DNA of 7,423 bases from NCBI GenBank assembly GCA_031285465.1, contig JAITWD010000210.1, positions 1 through 7,423 of the forward strand, in the 5' to 3' direction. Source of the stretch: Lachnospiraceae bacterium. Its GTDB lineage: Bacteria > Bacillota > Clostridia > Lachnospirales > Lachnospiraceae. The notes beneath the pieces are model-generated. The model made no database searches. It worked only from the letters and a program-made list of their open reading frames with translations, and had not been told where the DNA came from. Position numbers and translations under genes: made by a program. This document shows, in pieces, positions 7,056 to 7,423 of this stretch (within the stretch, counting starts at the first letter, position 1; the number at the start of each line of letters is the position of its first letter).

Positions 7056-7130
7056 ATTTTAATGAAAAGGATTTTTGCGCCGGGAAAGATTGGATACTTT
7101 AGTGAAAAGGATAGTTATGCAGGGAAAGAT
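7056..7130 (+). repeat. 35-bp imperfect direct repeat spanning the rsgA start
   Basis: Bases 7056-7090 and 7096-7130 match at 28 of 35 positions with a 40-base period. Each unit contains TGAAAAGGAT and GGGAAAGAT. The second unit includes the real rsgA ribosome binding site and ATG. In the first, the ATG triplet is replaced by GCG, so it cannot start translation in the same way. It looks like an old tandem duplication of the initiation region. Confidence 0.6.
7105..7111 (+). promoter_or_regulatory. rsgA ribosome binding site
   Basis: AAAAGGA lies 5 bases before ATG 7117. It selects the start matching the family N-terminus (MQGKIVKGIAGFYYV) over the in-frame TTG at 7075. Confidence 0.75.
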
Positions 7131-7305
7131 CGTTAAGGGTATCGCAGGTTTTTATTATGTGTATGAGGAGAGGTCGGGCGAGCTGTTTGAGTGCAAGGCG
7201 AAGGGGATCTTCCGTAAAGAGCGGATTAAGCCGCTGGTGGGGGATAATGTTCTCCTGACCGAGGTGGCGGGGGAGCGCAGAAGCGGAAATATCCATAGTG
7301 TTTAA
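7117..7305 (+). pseudogene. rsgA: Ribosome small-subunit GTPase RsgA, truncated after 62 codons
   Basis: Intact RsgA (YloQ/CpgA) is a circularly permuted GTPase of about 290-300 residues that helps the 30S subunit mature. Here only the N-terminal OB-fold is present. MQGKIVKGIAGFYYVYEE opens the domain, ECKAKGIFRKERIKPLVGDNV spans 25-45, and the family-like SGNIHSV ends at 62. Relatives continue with a stretch like LPRKNALIRPAVANVDQ, but here Val62 is followed at once by TAA. The GTPase motifs (NKxD, G1, DxPG) and the C-terminal zinc knuckle are absent. The break falls at about 7299-7303, where AT-rich, unrelated sequence begins. An inserted element is the simplest reading; a deletion or assembly join is possible. 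The gene follows prkC by 171 bases, as in many Firmicutes, and a remaining 3' part may lie beyond the window. Identity is strong; loss of function is inferred. Confidence 0.85.
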
Positions 7306-7423
7306 AAAAGACATATTTCATCAACCTACCGACATTTTTTGTATGGCGGTTTGTATTTTAGAATAGTGCCCGCCGATGCGATCTGACAGATAGCTATACT
7401 GCGCATATGTTTTCCACAGCTCT
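7300..7423 (-). mobile_element. Possible end of an inserted mobile element interrupting rsgA
   Basis: The sequence changes abruptly at about 7299-7303, inside the rsgA codons. The remaining 123 bases are about 39% G+C, against roughly half in the neighbours, and begin with the AT-rich TTTAAAAAAGACATATTTCA. A minus-strand frame ends at 7321, only about 20 bases inside the break, as transposase genes often do at element ends. Neither the opposite end, the terminal inverted repeats nor a target duplication is visible, and I do not recognise an IS family. Confidence 0.45.
7321..7422 (-). CDS. C-terminal fragment of an unknown minus-strand ORF, possibly a transposase
   Basis: Read on the minus strand, the frame is open from the window edge for 33 codons to TGA at 7323-7321. 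It begins ELWKTYAQYSYLSDRIGGHY and ends QKMSVG. The start lies outside the window. The composition (aromatic, Lys/Arg, a basic end) is compatible with a transposase or recombinase tail, but I recognise no motif. A second minus-strand frame is also open through most of this stretch, so coding is not certain. The idea that it is a transposase rests on its position at the rsgA break, not on its sequence. Confidence 0.35.
   Translation of the reverse strand, partial: ELWKTYAQYSYLSDRIGGHYSKIQTAIQKMSVG

Noticed and set aside
6827..7102. 91-codon frame overlapping the prkC 3' end and running through the spacer
   Set aside because: Most of it is an out-of-frame shadow of prkC. The spacer part has no good start or ribosome binding site and no family resemblance, and it is built from the hairpins and the direct repeat.
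7075..7117. TTG 7075 as the rsgA start
   Set aside because: The AAAAGGA before it belongs to the degenerate first repeat copy. The family N-terminus begins at MQGKIVKG, which is ATG 7117 with its own ribosome binding site.

Overview
The window is a stretch of bacterial chromosome with all recognisable genes on the + strand. It reads as the conserved Gram-positive (Bacillota) housekeeping cluster fmt – zinc metallopeptidase – rsmB – rlmN – prpC – prkC – rsgA. The PASTA-kinase sequence, especially its kinase-domain wording and a long C-terminal domain after the PASTA repeats, resembles what I recall from Lachnospiraceae/Clostridia. The AGGAGG-type ribosome binding sites fit that assignment, and coding regions look roughly half G+C. 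No database search could be run, so the family-level placement is recall, not proof.

Layout: 1-684 is the 3' two-thirds of fmt (methionyl-tRNA formyltransferase), cut by the window edge. 780-1502 is a membrane-associated HExxH zinc peptidase of the YugP type. 1543-2883 is rsmB (16S rRNA m5C methyltransferase) and 2958-4040 is rlmN (23S rRNA/tRNA m2A radical-SAM methyltransferase). 4015-4752 is prpC (PP2C phosphatase), overlapping the end of rlmN by 26 bases. 4798-6945 is prkC (membrane Ser/Thr kinase with PASTA repeats). 7117-7305 is only the first 62 codons of rsgA (ribosome-assembly GTPase); its frame then runs straight into a stop at a sudden change of sequence. No gene-free stretch exceeds 300 bases. 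The largest spacer is the 171 bases between prkC and rsgA, which is rich in small hairpins and holds a 35-bp imperfect direct repeat of the rsgA start region.

How they fit together: the genes serve translation initiation (fmt), ribosome maturation (rsmB, rlmN, rsgA) and signalling at the cell envelope (prkC with its opposing phosphatase prpC). In Bacillus subtilis the RsgA orthologue is a known PrkC substrate, so kinase, phosphatase and target normally sit side by side. The most notable event here is that rsgA is broken near codon 62. The 123 bases beyond are AT-richer (about 39% G+C) and carry, on the minus strand, the last 33 codons of an open frame that ends about 20 bases from the break. 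This geometry suggests the end of an inserted mobile element whose body lies outside the window, though an assembly join or deletion is not excluded. I found no CRISPR array, tRNA, rRNA or clearly novel multi-gene system.
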